64,000 nt of DNA from Brevundimonas sp. (GTDB lineage: Bacteria > Pseudomonadota > Alphaproteobacteria > Caulobacterales > Caulobacteraceae). Position 1 is the first letter of the stretch. Every line of letters starts with the position of its first letter. The translations under genes were made by a program, and so were the position numbers. The notes below the pieces were generated by a model. The model had not been told where the DNA came from and ran no database searches. It was given only the letters and a program-made list of their open reading frames with translations. Location of the stretch: assembly GCA_004296955.1 (NCBI GenBank), contig SCVB01000070.1:1-64000 (forward strand), in the 5' to 3' direction. This document shows positions 35,330 to 44,890 of the stretch, piece by piece.

Positions 35330-36420
35330 CAGCCGCCTCGACGCCCTCCCGCCTGCCCGAACTGATCGCCCTCGCGGAGGAGGGCTCGAGCGAGAAGCGC
35401 CGCGCCCTGCTGCGCGAACTGACCAGCCATTTCTTCGGCGCCGCGACCCGCACCGCCGCCGAGGACGCCCTCTACGGAACGGTCCTTGCCAGCCTTGCGG
35501 CCGAGATGGAGACCGCCGTCCGCGCCGAACTCTCCGCCCGGTTCGCCCGCGCCCCCGACGCGCCGCACGCCCTGATCCGCCGCCTGGCCAATGACGAGGC
35601 CGCCGTCGCCGGCGCCGTCCTGGCCGCCTCGCCGGTGCTGACGGACGAGGATCTCCTCGGCGTCGTGCGCCAGCACGGCCAGGATCACCTTCGCGCCGTC
35701 TCGGCCCGGACTTCCGTGTCCGAGGCCGTGTCCGAGGTCATCGTCGAACGCGGCGATGACGAGACCCTGGGGACCCTGCTGCGCAACGACGGCGCCCGAC
35801 TGTCGCGCAAGTCGTCCGAGGCCGCGGTGGAGCGGGCGCGGGTCAATCCGGCGCTGCACGAGGCCACGGTGTCGCGCGCCAGCCTGCCGGCGGACCTGCT
35901 GAACGAGATGTATTTCGTGGTCGAGGCCCGGCTGCGGACCCGCATCCTCGAACAGAACGCCCGCATGGATCCGGCTCTTCTGGAGAGCGCCCTGGCCGCC
36001 GGCCGGGCCCGGATCGCCACCGACGACGGCGCCCTGCCCCCCGACTACGCCGAATGCTCCGCCTATATCGAGGAGCTCAAGGCCGCCGGCCAGCTGACGC
36101 CGCAGATGCTGGCGCGCTTCCTGCGCTCGGGCGGAACCACGTCGTTCCTCATCGCCCTGGCCCAGCTGTCGGACATCGACTTCCACACCGCCCGCCAGAT
36201 CGTCGACCGCCGCGAACTGGACGCCCTCGCCGTGGTCTGCAAGTCCGCCGATCTCGATCGCGCCCTGTTCCTGACCTATGCGGTGGTGCTGCTGAACGAC
36301 GACGGCGACGCCATGGCCAAGGCCCATTCCTACGCCCGCATGTACGCCGAGCTGAGCCGCGACGCGGCGCTCAGAACCCTGCGCTTCTGGCGCATGCGCC
36401 GCGGCGCGGCCGCGGCCTGA
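35326..36420 (+). CDS. DUF2336 protein, copy 1
   Basis: 364 residues, all helical, HEAT-like (LIALAEEGSSEKRRALLREL, FFGAATRTAAEDALYGTVL, FAREPDAP-like pairs, LARFLRSGGTTSFLIAL). DUF2336 is widespread in alphaproteobacteria with no settled function. GTG 35326 overlaps the upstream gene. A second, divergent copy lies at 37085-38302 across mucR. Confidence 0.88.
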   Translation: MTAASTPSRLPELIALAEEGSSEKRRALLRELTSHFFGAATRTAAEDALYGTVLASLAAEMETAVRAELSARFARAPDAPHALIRRLANDEAAVAGAVLAASPVLTDEDLLGVVRQHGQDHLRAVSARTSVSEAVSEVIVERGDDETLGTLLRNDGARLSRKSSEAAVERARVNPALHEATVSRASLPADLLNEMYFVVEARLRTRILEQNARMDPALLESALAAGRARIATDDGALPPDYAECSAYIEELKAAGQLTPQMLARFLRSGGTTSFLIALAQLSDIDFHTARQIVDRRELDALAVVCKSADLDRALFLTYAVVLLNDDGDAMAKAHSYARMYAELSRDAALRTLRFWRMRRGAAAA

Positions 36421-36434
36421 TCCACACAGCAAAA

Positions 36435-36462
36435 CGCCCGCCTCCATCGCTGGAGGCGGGCG
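36435..36462 (-). terminator. Intrinsic terminator of mucR
   Basis: A perfect 12-bp stem CGCCCGCCTCCA/TGGAGGCGGGCG with a 4-base loop. On the minus strand it is followed by TTTT, so it terminates the mucR transcript 22 bp past its stop. It may also end the plus-strand DUF2336 transcript. Confidence 0.85.
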
Positions 36463-36483
36463 CTGTCCCGAACAAGGTCCGGG

Positions 36484-36918
36484 TTATTTCTTGGCGCGGC
36501 CCCCGGCGGCGCGGGCGGGTTTGCGGCCGCCCTGGCCCAGACCCATCTGCTTGGCCAGGTCCGAACGCGCCTTGGCGTAGTTCGGGGCGACCATCGGATA
36601 GTCCTTCGCCAGACCCCATTTGGCCCGGTATTCCTCGGGGCTCATATTGTATTTGGTGCGCAGGTGGCGCTTCAAGGATTTGAATTTACGGCCGTCTTCC
36701 AGGCAGATCAGGAAGTCGGGCGTGATCGACTTGCGCACCGGCACGGCCGGCTCCTTGACTTCGGGCTCCGGCTCGACGGATCCGCTCGAGACCTGGGTCA
36801 GGGCGGCGTGGATGCTGGAGATCAGGCCGGGCACCTCGGTCGCCTGCACATTGTTGTTGCCGACATAGGCCGAGACGATGTCCGCGGTCATCTCGAGGAT
36901 TTGGGCATTGTCTTCCAT
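36484..36918 (-). CDS. mucR: MucR/Ros family transcriptional regulator
   Basis: 144 residues. N-terminal helical oligomerisation part ([16 protein letters not shown]), then a prokaryotic zinc-finger-like DNA-binding domain [12 protein letters not shown] ... [20 protein letters not shown]. Compared with Ros, the first ligand C72 and H85 are present, the second Cys is D75 and the last His position is K89/Y90, so zinc binding is doubtful. In Caulobacter, MucR proteins with SciP repress S-phase and CtrA-dependent genes. Basic tail [15 protein letters not shown]. Good AAGGTGAGG upstream of the ATG. Confidence 0.93.
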   Translation of the reverse strand: MEDNAQILEMTADIVSAYVGNNNVQATEVPGLISSIHAALTQVSSGSVEPEPEVKEPAVPVRKSITPDFLICLEDGRKFKSLKRHLRTKYNMSPEEYRAKWGLAKDYPMVAPNYAKARSDLAKQMGLGQGGRKPARAAGGRAKK

Positions 36919-36948
36919 GGGCCGGCCTCACCTTGTTCGATTGTAACT

Positions 36949-36963
36949 CGACTGAATCAGTCG
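36949..36963. promoter_or_regulatory. Dyad with GANTC site upstream of mucR
   Basis: Palindrome CGACTGA-A-TCAGTCG, 30 bp upstream of the mucR ATG, contains the CcrM-type site GAATC. Two further GANTC sites lie at 36979-36983 and 37020-37024. A possible promoter on the minus strand is TTGCTT-17-TATTGA, just upstream of the dyad. Probably autoregulatory and/or methylation-sensitive. Confidence 0.5.
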
Positions 36964-37084
36964 TTGCCGAGATCAATAGATTCGTTCCCCCGCGAAAGCA
37001 ACATCGGGTTCCATGCTCGGAATCTTGCCCCTGAAGTGCTTTAAAGGTCACTATATTCAGGGCCGGCTGTCGCGTTTGCGTGTT

Positions 37085-38302
37085 CTAGCGCCCGAAGTTT
37101 TCGGCCAGCGCCAGCATGGCCGCGCGCTCGGGAGCCGAGAAGGCGTCCAGGCCCTCTTCCTCGCCGTCGCGGATGGCCCGCAGCAGGGCCGGGGTCAGGG
37201 CCGAGGACAGCGACCAGTTCCAGTAGCGAAGCACCGTCTGGGCCCGGTCGACCGCCAGCATGTCATAGGTGATCTGCACCCGCTCCCAGGCCGGGTGGAC
37301 CGCGCCGTCCGCCGCTGTCTCGGGCCGTCGCATCGACCGCCACAGATTGGTCAGGTCGGCCTTGCCCAGCCCCGTCGCCTTGCACAGGATCGCCAGCGGC
37401 TCCCCCCCCGGATCGCCCAGGATCTTGGCCCCCGTGACCGGCTTGATGCCCGACAGATAGGCGATCTCGGTGGCCACCTCCCGGTTCAGCCCCCGCTCCG
37501 CGGCCGCCGTCACCGCCTCCTCCAGCCCGCCGTAGGGGCTTCTGGCGATGGCCGCCCGGTTCCTCTGGCGGCGCTCGATGAACTGCAGCGCCTTGCGCGA
37601 TACCGGATCCTGCCAGTTTTCGGCAGCGGCCATGGCGAAGACGTCCTCCGAAACCTCCTGCATGACTTCGCGGGACACGGCGAACCGCTGCAGAATCGTC
37701 CGGCGATCCTCGGGCCCGCACCACCAGAACATCACATAGGCCCCGGAGGGACGCAGTTCGGGGCGTCGGAGCACCGGTCCGCACAGCTGCGGCTCGTGGC
37801 GGCTCAGGCTGACCACGCCCTCGATCGCGGTCTGGCTCAGCCGCGCCGTGGTGTTGCGCAGCACCGCCTCGATGACATGGGACTCGCCGAAGCTCAGCAG
37901 GGTCTCGGTCACCACCTCCGTCAGCGCGCGCCGGCTGGCCATCAGAAAGCGGTGCGCCGGCGTCGCGTCCCGCGCGCAGGCCACCAGGTCGGCGTCCGAC
38001 AGGGAGGCGCACTGTTCGATCAGCAGGCCGGCGATGTCCGGATCGTCGCGGAGCAGCATTCGCGTCAGGGCGTTGGGCAGTTCGGCCAAAGGGGCCAGCC
38101 GCGCGGCCACGCGACGCCGGTCCGTCGGCGAGGCCAGCCTCAGCATTTCGACCAGCAGGTCTCCGGTCACGGCCCGTTCGAAGGCGTTGATCCGGCTGGC
38201 GGGCAGCGACACGACATCGGCCAGGCGCTTGAGCAGCGCATGGCGCGCGCGGAAGCCGCCTTCCGGGGCGGCCTCCTCAGGGCTGGTCGCGAGCTCGGAC
38301 AT
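37085..38302 (-). CDS. DUF2336 protein, copy 2
   Basis: 405 residues, helical, related to copy 1 in pattern (LLKRLADVVSLPASRINAFERAVTG-like start, LSDADLVACARDATPAHRFLMAS, DEXXXALFDAI-like repeats). It ends 167 bp upstream of mucR on the same strand. The start ATG 38302 is the longest; no better internal start seen. Confidence 0.87.
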   Translation of the reverse strand: MSELATSPEEAAPEGGFRARHALLKRLADVVSLPASRINAFERAVTGDLLVEMLRLASPTDRRRVAARLAPLAELPNALTRMLLRDDPDIAGLLIEQCASLSDADLVACARDATPAHRFLMASRRALTEVVTETLLSFGESHVIEAVLRNTTARLSQTAIEGVVSLSRHEPQLCGPVLRRPELRPSGAYVMFWWCGPEDRRTILQRFAVSREVMQEVSEDVFAMAAAENWQDPVSRKALQFIERRQRNRAAIARSPYGGLEEAVTAAAERGLNREVATEIAYLSGIKPVTGAKILGDPGGEPLAILCKATGLGKADLTNLWRSMRRPETAADGAVHPAWERVQITYDMLAVDRAQTVLRYWNWSLSSALTPALLRAIRDGEEEGLDAFSAPERAAMLALAENFGR

Positions 38303-38346
38303 GTCGTCGTCAGGCTAGCGCCGCGCCGGTTAACCGGCTGTGACGG

Positions 38347-38823
38347 TCAGTCGAAAGCCGCCCAGGCGGCGCGGCTGTCCCCGGTGAGGGCGAAGTCCGC
38401 CTCGACCGCTCCGGCGTCGCGGAACCTGAAGGTCAGCCGAACCTGCCCTGCCGCCGCCTCGGTCGGGTCGAACCGGATCAACATGAAATGCAGGTCGCTG
38501 CCCGGACGGACTTCCAGGGTGCCCCGTCCGGGCACGATCCAGATCGGGTCGGCGTCCATGCTGACCCCGTCGGGGCCGCGGTTGATGCGATGGAATTCCA
38601 CCCGCTCGGCGCAGGCGCAACTGACGCCCACCAGTTCGTCGGCCACCGGCGACCCGTTGCGGATACGCACATAGCCGGCCGAGTCCTCGCCGGCCGCGCC
38701 CGAACTGGCCACGATCCGCCGCGTCAGATCCAGCGGACCGGCCGAGGCGGGCTCCTCGGCAATGGCCGGAGAGGCCGCCAGCATCGCCAGACTGGCGGTC
38801 AGGGTCAGGGCGCGCTTGAACAT
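38347..38823 (-). CDS. PCu(A)C copper chaperone, periplasmic
   Basis: 158 residues with signal peptide (MFKRALTLTASLAMLAASPAIA) and the copper motif H-x(10)-M ... HxM: VEFHRINRGPDGVSM and SDLHFMLIRF. The family delivers Cu(I) to cytochrome oxidase. An extra pair of cysteines in VSCACAERV is unusual next to the first copper histidine. It lies upstream of nothing obviously related to copper here. Confidence 0.88.
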   Translation of the reverse strand: MFKRALTLTASLAMLAASPAIAEEPASAGPLDLTRRIVASSGAAGEDSAGYVRIRNGSPVADELVGVSCACAERVEFHRINRGPDGVSMDADPIWIVPGRGTLEVRPGSDLHFMLIRFDPTEAAAGQVRLTFRFRDAGAVEADFALTGDSRAAWAAFD

Positions 38824-38834
38824 GGCGGTCTCCT

Positions 38835-39449
38835 TCAGGCTGGTTGTGCCCGCCGCTCCGCGCGGGCCAGCAGCATGTCGAAATGGTCGCGCAGGGCGGT
38901 TACCCCACGATCGAAATAGCCGACGTCGCGATGGGTTCGGGCCTGCATCACCCCGCCCTCCATGGTCGTCAGCACGAACTCGGCCAGCGCCTGCCGGTCC
39001 AGATCGCCGGGCAGCCGATCCCCGGCCTCGTCAAGACAGCGCAGGATCGCCCCGACCCAGCCGGTGAAATTCACCGCCAGCAGGTCGCGCACCGCCGGGT
39101 CGGCCTCGTGCAGCTCCAGGGCCAGACTGCCGATCGGGCAGCCGTAGGTGCAGTCGGTCTCGAGGATCAGCCAGCGGTACCGGGCCAGCAGGGCGAAGAT
39201 GCGCTCGACCGGATCGTCCACCCCCTCCCAGGCCGGGTCGACCAGCATTGGATACAGGCCGTCGCGATAGGCCTCGAGCACGGCGATCAGCACGTCCTGC
39301 TTGCCCGGAAACACGTGATACAGGCTGCCGGCGTTCAGCTGGGTCCGGCTCAGAATGTCGGCGATCGAGGTCGAATTGTAGCCCTTGGCCCAGAACAGCT
39401 CCATGGCGGCCATCACGATCCGGGTGCGGACATCGGGCGCGGCGCTCAC
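38835..39449 (-). CDS. TetR/AcrR family regulator
   Basis: 204 residues. N-terminal HTH: RTRIVMAAMELFWAKGYNST SIADI with LNAGSLYHVFPGKQDVL as recognition region; the ligand domain has TYGCPIGSLALEL. GTG 39449 overlaps the upstream DUF4287 stop (GTGA). The operon has two TTGAA-N6-TTCAA operators upstream, which fits autorepression. Confidence 0.92.
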   Translation of the reverse strand: MSAAPDVRTRIVMAAMELFWAKGYNSTSIADILSRTQLNAGSLYHVFPGKQDVLIAVLEAYRDGLYPMLVDPAWEGVDDPVERIFALLARYRWLILETDCTYGCPIGSLALELHEADPAVRDLLAVNFTGWVGAILRCLDEAGDRLPGDLDRQALAEFVLTTMEGGVMQARTHRDVGYFDRGVTALRDHFDMLLARAERRAQPA

Positions 39450-40003
39450 GCCGCCGCCCACGCCTGTCTGATCCAGGCCTCGACCTCGGCGTCGATCTCG
39501 TCGGCCGAGGCGATGCGGACCCGGTGGGTGACCATGGCGTTCCACGAACCGGAGGCCTCCAGTCGCCCCGAGGGCTCGACCCCCTTCAGGGTCAGGCCGA
39601 GGTCGAGCCGGTCCTTCGTCGAGGGTTGGGCCAGGCCGAACTGCTTGTTCCTGCGGAAGCTGACATAGCCCTTCTTGGGCGCGAACTGGACGCCGTCCAG
39701 TCCCGAAACGATGGCCGCCACCCTGTCGTAGGCCGGCCGCATCGCCGCCTTCGGGCCGGCGAACATGGCCTCCATCAGCTCGGCGTCGTCGCTGGAGCCG
39801 GCGTCCGAGGCGAAGGTCTTGTGCGCCACCAGATTGGCGTAGCCGTGGCCCAGCCCGTGCTCGGCCTTGAGCCAGGACACCAGCCCGCCGTGCTTCGTCT
39901 GGCCGCTGGCCTTCGCCAGCGCGGTCCACTCCTCCAGCGCCTTGCCGGTCTTCGCCTTCAGATTGGCGATCATATTGGCCAGTTCGGCCTGGGGGTCTGC
40001 CAT
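39446..40003 (-). CDS. DUF4287/DUF5655 domain protein
   Basis: 185 residues. N-terminal DUF4287 (MIANLKAKTGKALEEWTALAKASG, HGGLVSWLKAEHGLGHGYANL) and C-terminal DUF5655 (YVSFRRNKQFGLAQPSTKDRLDLGL). DUF5655 is a small nucleic-acid-binding-like fold; role unknown. ATG 40003 follows GGGAGA. First gene of a two-gene operon with the TetR regulator. Confidence 0.88.
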   Translation of the reverse strand: MADPQAELANMIANLKAKTGKALEEWTALAKASGQTKHGGLVSWLKAEHGLGHGYANLVAHKTFASDAGSSDDAELMEAMFAGPKAAMRPAYDRVAAIVSGLDGVQFAPKKGYVSFRRNKQFGLAQPSTKDRLDLGLTLKGVEPSGRLEASGSWNAMVTHRVRIASADEIDAEVEAWIRQAWAAA

Positions 40004-40029
40004 GCCCTGTCTCCCGTTCCCGAGCGCTA

Positions 40030-40081
40030 TTGAATCCTCGTTCAAGAACGGGAGTCAATGAAAATTTGAACGCCCGTTCAA
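40030..40081. promoter_or_regulatory. Pair of TetR-type operators
   Basis: Two 16-bp sites of the form TTGAA-N6-TTCAA at 40030-40045 and 40066-40081 (the second is TTGAACG-CC-CGTTCAA, perfect). Centres are 36 bp apart. On the minus strand TTGACT between them could be a -35 box with the first operator over the -10. They overlap the only promoter space for the DUF4287-TetR operon. Confidence 0.6.
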
Positions 40082-40088
40082 GAGGCCG

Positions 40089-41069
40089 TTACAGCCCCTC
40101 GAACAGTGCGGTCGACAGATAGCGTTCGGCGAAACTCGGGATGATGACGACGATCGTCTTGCCGGCGTTTTCGTCCTGCGCCGCCAGGCGGAAGGCGGCC
40201 GTCAGGGCCGCGCCCGACGAGATGCCGACCGGAATCCCCTCCACCCGCGCGGCCTTGCGGGCCATGTCGAAGGCGTCCTCATTGGAGACCTGTTCGACGC
40301 CGTCGATGACCGAACGGTCGACGATCGAGGGGATGAAGCCGGCCCCGATGCCCTGGATCTTGTGCGGGCCCGGCTCGCCGCCGGACAACACCGGCGAGGC
40401 CGTCGGCTCCACCGCGATCATCCGCAGCGAGGGCTTGCGCGCCTTCAGCACCTGGCCGACGCCGGTGATGGTGCCCCCGGTGCCGACGCCCGAGACCACG
40501 ATATCGACCGCCCCGGCCGTGTCGTTCCAGATCTCTTCCGCCGTCGAGACGCGGTGGATGGCGGGGTTGGCGGGGTTGTCGAACTGGGCCGGAATGACGG
40601 CGCCGGGCGTCCGCTCCTTCAGCTCCATGGCCATGGCGATGGCGCCCTTCATTCCCTTCTCGGCCGGGGTCAGCACCAGTTCGGCGCCCAGCAGGGCCAG
40701 CATCTTGCGCCGCTCCAGCGACATGCTCTCCGGCATAACCAGGATCAGACGATAGCCCTTGGCCGCCGCCACGAAGGCCAGGGCGATGCCGGTGTTGCCG
40801 CTGGTCGGCTCGATCAGCACCGTGTCGGGCTTGATATGCCCCGCCTGCTCCAGCGCCTCGATCATGGCCACGCCGATCCGGTCCTTGACCGAGGCCATCG
40901 GGTTGAAGAACTCCAGCTTGGCCAGCACGGTCGCCTTCGGCTGCAACTCGGCCGACAACCGCGGCAGCCCGACCAGCGGCGTATCCCCGATGGTGTCGAG
41001 GATGGAGTCGAAGACCTTGCCCCGACCGGCTTTCAGATGGCGGGAAGCGTCATAGGGGGCGTCGGACAT
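40089..41069 (-). CDS. cysK: Cysteine synthase A
   Basis: 326 residues of O-acetylserine sulfhydrylase. PLP lysine in [15 protein letters not shown], substrate loop [21 protein letters not shown] phosphate loop, and [11 protein letters not shown] near the C terminus. ATG 41069 follows GGAG. Makes cysteine from O-acetylserine and sulfide. Confidence 0.95.
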   Translation of the reverse strand: MSDAPYDASRHLKAGRGKVFDSILDTIGDTPLVGLPRLSAELQPKATVLAKLEFFNPMASVKDRIGVAMIEALEQAGHIKPDTVLIEPTSGNTGIALAFVAAAKGYRLILVMPESMSLERRKMLALLGAELVLTPAEKGMKGAIAMAMELKERTPGAVIPAQFDNPANPAIHRVSTAEEIWNDTAGAVDIVVSGVGTGGTITGVGQVLKARKPSLRMIAVEPTASPVLSGGEPGPHKIQGIGAGFIPSIVDRSVIDGVEQVSNEDAFDMARKAARVEGIPVGISSGAALTAAFRLAAQDENAGKTIVVIIPSFAERYLSTALFEGL

Positions 41070-41148
41070 GGGCGGAGCTCCGGTCTGGGGGATCGCGATA
41101 CATAGGCGCTTCGCCCGCAAGGCAAAGGGCCGGGGCGGAAGGCGGCGC

Positions 41149-41961
41149 TCATGCGCCGGCCGCTTCGGGGTCCGGGTCGCCCCCGGCCGGATCGCCCAGC
41201 CAGCCGGCGGCCCGCAGCCGCGCCACGCTGGCGCGCGACACCGGCGCCGTCAGCCCCCCGGTCAGCAGCAGGCGCAGGTTGCGGCCGTCCTCGACCACGC
41301 CCTCGACCGCCCGGCGCGCCACCCACCAGGAGCGGTGGACCTTCAAGCCCTCCAGCCCGCGGACTTCCTCCAGCGCCTGGCCGAGCGACATCAGCACCAG
41401 CGCCGACCCCTGGGTCGTATGCAGGCGCACATAGTGGTCCTCCATCGACAGGCACAGCAGATCCTGCCCCAGCCGGGGCGGCAGCCGGCGCAGGATGCGC
41501 GGCCCTTCCGGACCACCGTCGGCAGGCGGCAGGGGGGCGATGGCCTGCTGCGAGGTGCGCCCGCGCAGGACGATGTAGAAGGCCACATAGACGAGGCTCA
41601 CCACCACCGTCTGCCCGTACCAATCCATCAGACCCACGGCCTGGCGGATCGCGGGCCAGGGGACGGCGGCCATCAACCGGGTGACGCCGGCGAGCGGGAC
41701 GGCCGTCGCCAGGGTCATCGCCGGGACCCAGGCCCAGACGGGAATTCCCGCCCGGCGCGCCCGGGGCGCCAGCAGCCGGAAGGCGACGCCGAAGGCCAGC
41801 CCGCAGACGAGACAGACCCCCGCCCAATAGGCCACGCGCACCACCAGGGCGTCATTGAAGAAGCTGCCGAAGGGGCCGATCACCCCCAGCACCGCACCCA
41901 CGCCGAGGCAGGCGGCCAGTTCCGTCGCCCAGGCCCGGGCCGTGTTCGGCGTCTCGATCAT
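41149..41961 (-). CDS. Membrane-bound LytTR transcriptional regulator
   Basis: 270 residues. Four membrane segments ([71 protein letters not shown]) then a C-terminal LytTR DNA-binding domain ([31 protein letters not shown]). No receiver domain, so it senses by the membrane part. ATG 41961 is the first start for the membrane domain. Confidence 0.88.
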   Translation of the reverse strand: MIETPNTARAWATELAACLGVGAVLGVIGPFGSFFNDALVVRVAYWAGVCLVCGLAFGVAFRLLAPRARRAGIPVWAWVPAMTLATAVPLAGVTRLMAAVPWPAIRQAVGLMDWYGQTVVVSLVYVAFYIVLRGRTSQQAIAPLPPADGGPEGPRILRRLPPRLGQDLLCLSMEDHYVRLHTTQGSALVLMSLGQALEEVRGLEGLKVHRSWWVARRAVEGVVEDGRNLRLLLTGGLTAPVSRASVARLRAAGWLGDPAGGDPDPEAAGA

Positions 41962-42115
41962 CGTCCCCTCGCAGGCCGCGACTATAGCGAATCCGCCGGG
42001 CGACGGAACCACTGGCCGGGCCGCGAACCCGTTCGCCCGTTGGCGAAGTCGCGCTGGCGCCGTCCGGAGCGCCGGGCGATCAGCGGCCATTCCCGCCGAT
42101 CCGAGGACCGAACCC

Positions 42116-43045
42116 ATGACCCTGCTCCGCCGACCCGTCGCCCTGATCGCCGCCCTCGCGGCCTGTATGACCCTCGTCTCCGCCGCGCCCGCCCTGGCCC
42201 AGGAGGCCGACAGGGTCTTCCGCTTCGCCGACCCCGAGGGCGGTGAGATCGAGGCTGGCGTCTGGTTGCCCGAGGGCGCCGGGGACGGCGTTCCCCGCCC
42301 GCTGGTGGTCATCTCCCACGGCAATCTCGGCTCCTTCCAGGGACACCACGACACCGCCGAGGCCCTGGCCGACGCCGGCTTCGTGGTCGCCGCCCTGACC
42401 CATCCCGGAGACAACTGGCGCGACCCCAGCCGGTCGATCCAGGTCTCGGACCGCCCGCGCCACGTCAGCCTGCTGATCGACCACATGACGCGGGACTGGA
42501 CCGGACCGATGGCGATCGATTCCGCGCGCATCGGCGCCTTCGGCTTCTCGGCGGGGGCCTTCACCGTCACCGCCCTGGCCGGCGGCGTCAGCGATCCCGC
42601 CCCCCTGCTGCGGCACTGCGAGGTCCACCCGGAACAGTTCCTCTGCACCCTGCTGGAGCGTCAGCCCATCGACGTGGCGACCTGGCGCCCGAACGGCCAC
42701 GATCCGCGCGTGAAGGCCGCGGTCATCGCCGGTGCGGCTTTCGGGATGACCTTCACCGCTGACAGCCTCGCGGAGGTGCGGATCCCGATCCAGATGTGGC
42801 AGGCCGGCGACGACGAGATCCTGATTGCGCCCTTCCACGCCGAGCCGATCCGCGACGGCCTCGGCCGCCAGCCGGAATTCCATCGCGTCGACGGCGCCCT
42901 GCACCACGACTTCCTGCCCGTCTGCCCGCCCGGGCTGGCCGCGTCCCTGCCCCAGCTGTGCCGCTCGCAGCCCGGCTTCGACCGCGCCGCCTTCCATCAG
43001 ACCTTCAATCGGGAGGTCGTGCGCTTCTTCCGCGAGGCCCTCTGA
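42116..43045 (+). CDS. Secreted dienelactone-hydrolase-like alpha/beta hydrolase
   Basis: 309 residues with signal peptide (MTLLRRPVALIAALAACMTL...ALA). VVISHGNLGSFQGHH, nucleophile GFSAGAFTVTAL, DDEILIAP and DGALHHDFL give the catalytic Ser, Asp and His. It resembles predicted dienelactone hydrolases/PAF-acetylhydrolase-like exported proteins. Two internal cysteine pairs are seen (HCEVHPEQFLC, VCPPG...LC). It is 68 bp upstream of fliI. Confidence 0.86.
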   Translation: MTLLRRPVALIAALAACMTLVSAAPALAQEADRVFRFADPEGGEIEAGVWLPEGAGDGVPRPLVVISHGNLGSFQGHHDTAEALADAGFVVAALTHPGDNWRDPSRSIQVSDRPRHVSLLIDHMTRDWTGPMAIDSARIGAFGFSAGAFTVTALAGGVSDPAPLLRHCEVHPEQFLCTLLERQPIDVATWRPNGHDPRVKAAVIAGAAFGMTFTADSLAEVRIPIQMWQAGDDEILIAPFHAEPIRDGLGRQPEFHRVDGALHHDFLPVCPPGLAASLPQLCRSQPGFDRAAFHQTFNREVVRFFREAL

Positions 43046-43113
43046 ACAGGCCTTCCTTCACCCCCCGTTAACCACGATGCCGCATCCCTGAACCCCTGTT
43101 CCGGGGTCCTCAG

Positions 43114-44454
43114 TTGCACGCTCTCGCCGCCGCCGTTGAAGCGATCGATCCGCTGGTCGTGACCGGCAAGGTCGCGGGCGTGAACGGCCTGCTGATCGAG
43201 TCCCGGGGCGGCCTGTCGCGCCTGTCCGTCGGCGCCCGGGCCGAGATCGAGCGCCGTCACCTCTCGCCCCTGCCCGCCGAGGTCGTCGGCTTCCGTGACG
43301 CCAAGGCCCTGCTGATGCCGTTCGGCCCGGTCGAGGGCGTGGCCCCCGGCGCCGACATCCGCATCGTCTCGTCCGCCGCCAGCGTGCGCCCGACCACCGC
43401 CTGGCTGGGCCGGATCATCGACGCCTTCGGCCAGCCCATCGACGGCAAGGGGCCGCTGCCCGTCGGTCCCGCCGCCTATCCCCTGCGCGCGCCCCCGCCC
43501 CCGGCCCATTCGCGCGGCCGGGTCGGAGAGCGGCTCGACCTCGGCGTCCGCGCCATGGACGTCTTCACCACCACCTGCCGCGGCCAGCGCCTCGGCATCT
43601 TCGCCGGCTCGGGCGTCGGCAAGTCGGTGCTGCTGTCCATGCTGGCCAAACAGGCCACCTGTGATGTCGTCGTCGTCGGCCTGATCGGCGAACGGGGCCG
43701 GGAGGTCCGGGAGTTCGTCGAGGAGACCCTGGGCGAGGAAGGCCTGCGTCGTGCGGTCGTCGTCGTCGCCACCTCCGACGAACCGGCCCTGAAGCGTCGC
43801 CAGTCCGCCTATATGACCATGGCCATCTCCGAATATTTCCGGGATCAGGACCTCGAGGTCCTGTGCCTGATGGACTCGGTCACCCGTTTCGCCATGGCCC
43901 AGCGCGAGATCGGTCTCGCCGCCGGCGAGCCGCCGACCACCAAGGGCTATACGCCGACCGTCTTCACCGAACTGCCCAAGCTGCTGGAGCGCGCCGGGCC
44001 GGGGCCGGTCCGTCCCGACGGCACCACCGCCGGGCCGATCACCGCCATGTTCACCGTGCTGGTGGACGGGGGCGACCATGACGAACCTATCGCCGACGCC
44101 GTGCGAGGCATCCTCGACGGCCACATCGTCATGGACCGCAAGATCGCCGAGCGCGGCCGCTTCCCGGCCATCGACGTGCTGAAATCCGTCAGCCGCACCC
44201 TGCCCGCCTGCCAGACCCCGCCCGAGCGCGAGCTGAACCGTCGCGCCCGTCAGTGCCTGTCGGCCTATGGCAATATGGAGGAGCTGATCCGCATCGGCGC
44301 CTATCGCGCCGGGGCCGATCCCATCGTCGACCGGGCCATCGCCCTGAATCCGGCGCTGGAAGCCTTCCTCGGCCAGGACAAGGACGACCACACCGGTCTT
44401 TCCGATTCCTTTACCCGGCTGGAAGCAATTCTGAATCAGGGCATGGTTCAGTGA
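43114..44454 (+). CDS. fliI: Flagellar export ATPase FliI
   Basis: 446 residues, homologous to F1 beta. Walker A in [17 protein letters not shown], Walker B in [23 protein letters not shown], and [14 protein letters not shown]. It powers flagellar type III export with FliH and FliJ. TTG 43114 gives a Caulobacter-like N terminus ([20 protein letters not shown]). A TTAACC motif at 43068 in the promoter could be a CtrA half-site. Confidence 0.96.
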   Translation: MHALAAAVEAIDPLVVTGKVAGVNGLLIESRGGLSRLSVGARAEIERRHLSPLPAEVVGFRDAKALLMPFGPVEGVAPGADIRIVSSAASVRPTTAWLGRIIDAFGQPIDGKGPLPVGPAAYPLRAPPPPAHSRGRVGERLDLGVRAMDVFTTTCRGQRLGIFAGSGVGKSVLLSMLAKQATCDVVVVGLIGERGREVREFVEETLGEEGLRRAVVVVATSDEPALKRRQSAYMTMAISEYFRDQDLEVLCLMDSVTRFAMAQREIGLAAGEPPTTKGYTPTVFTELPKLLERAGPGPVRPDGTTAGPITAMFTVLVDGGDHDEPIADAVRGILDGHIVMDRKIAERGRFPAIDVLKSVSRTLPACQTPPERELNRRARQCLSAYGNMEELIRIGAYRAGADPIVDRAIALNPALEAFLGQDKDDHTGLSDSFTRLEAILNQGMVQ

Positions 44455-44479
44455 CCCTGACTCTCTGGAGCGCGTACGC

Positions 44480-44890
44480 ATGAGCAACTGGGCCCAATCC
44501 CTCATCCGCATCTCCAGCTATGAGGTCGAGACGCTGCAGAAGCGTCTGGCCGAGATCACCGCCCGCCGCGCCTCCGCCGAAATGCGCATCGCCGTGCTTG
44601 AGGCCGAGGCCGAGATCGAGCAGGACCGCGCGCGCGACGACGCCGACGCGGCCATGATGCTGCAGGCCTATCTGAACGGCTGGAAGCTCCGCAAGGGCGC
44701 GGCCGAGGCCGACGTCGCCGTCATCGACGCCGAGGAAGAGGGCGCCCGCGACGCCCTGTCCGGGGCCTTCGAGGAACTGAAGAAGTTCGAACACGTCGCC
44801 GAGATGACCCGTCTCAACGCCATGATCGCCGCGGGCAAGCGCGAGACCGCCGCCTTCGACGAACTGGGTCTGAGGCGCCGTGCGGGCTGA
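44480..44890 (+). CDS. fliJ: Flagellar export protein FliJ
   Basis: 136 residues, almost all coiled coil (SYEVETLQKRLAEITARRAS, EMRIAVLEAEAEIEQDRARD). Follows fliI by 25 bp and is the central stalk partner of the export ATPase. Short and charged as usual for Caulobacter FliJ. Confidence 0.85.
   Translation: MSNWAQSLIRISSYEVETLQKRLAEITARRASAEMRIAVLEAEAEIEQDRARDDADAAMMLQAYLNGWKLRKGAAEADVAVIDAEEEGARDALSGAFEELKKFEHVAEMTRLNAMIAAGKRETAAFDELGLRRRAG

Noticed and set aside
41962-42648. N-terminal extension of the LytTR gene back to 42648
   Set aside because: The extension is antisense to the hydrolase signal peptide and body and does not look like protein; ATG 41961 gives a normal membrane domain.
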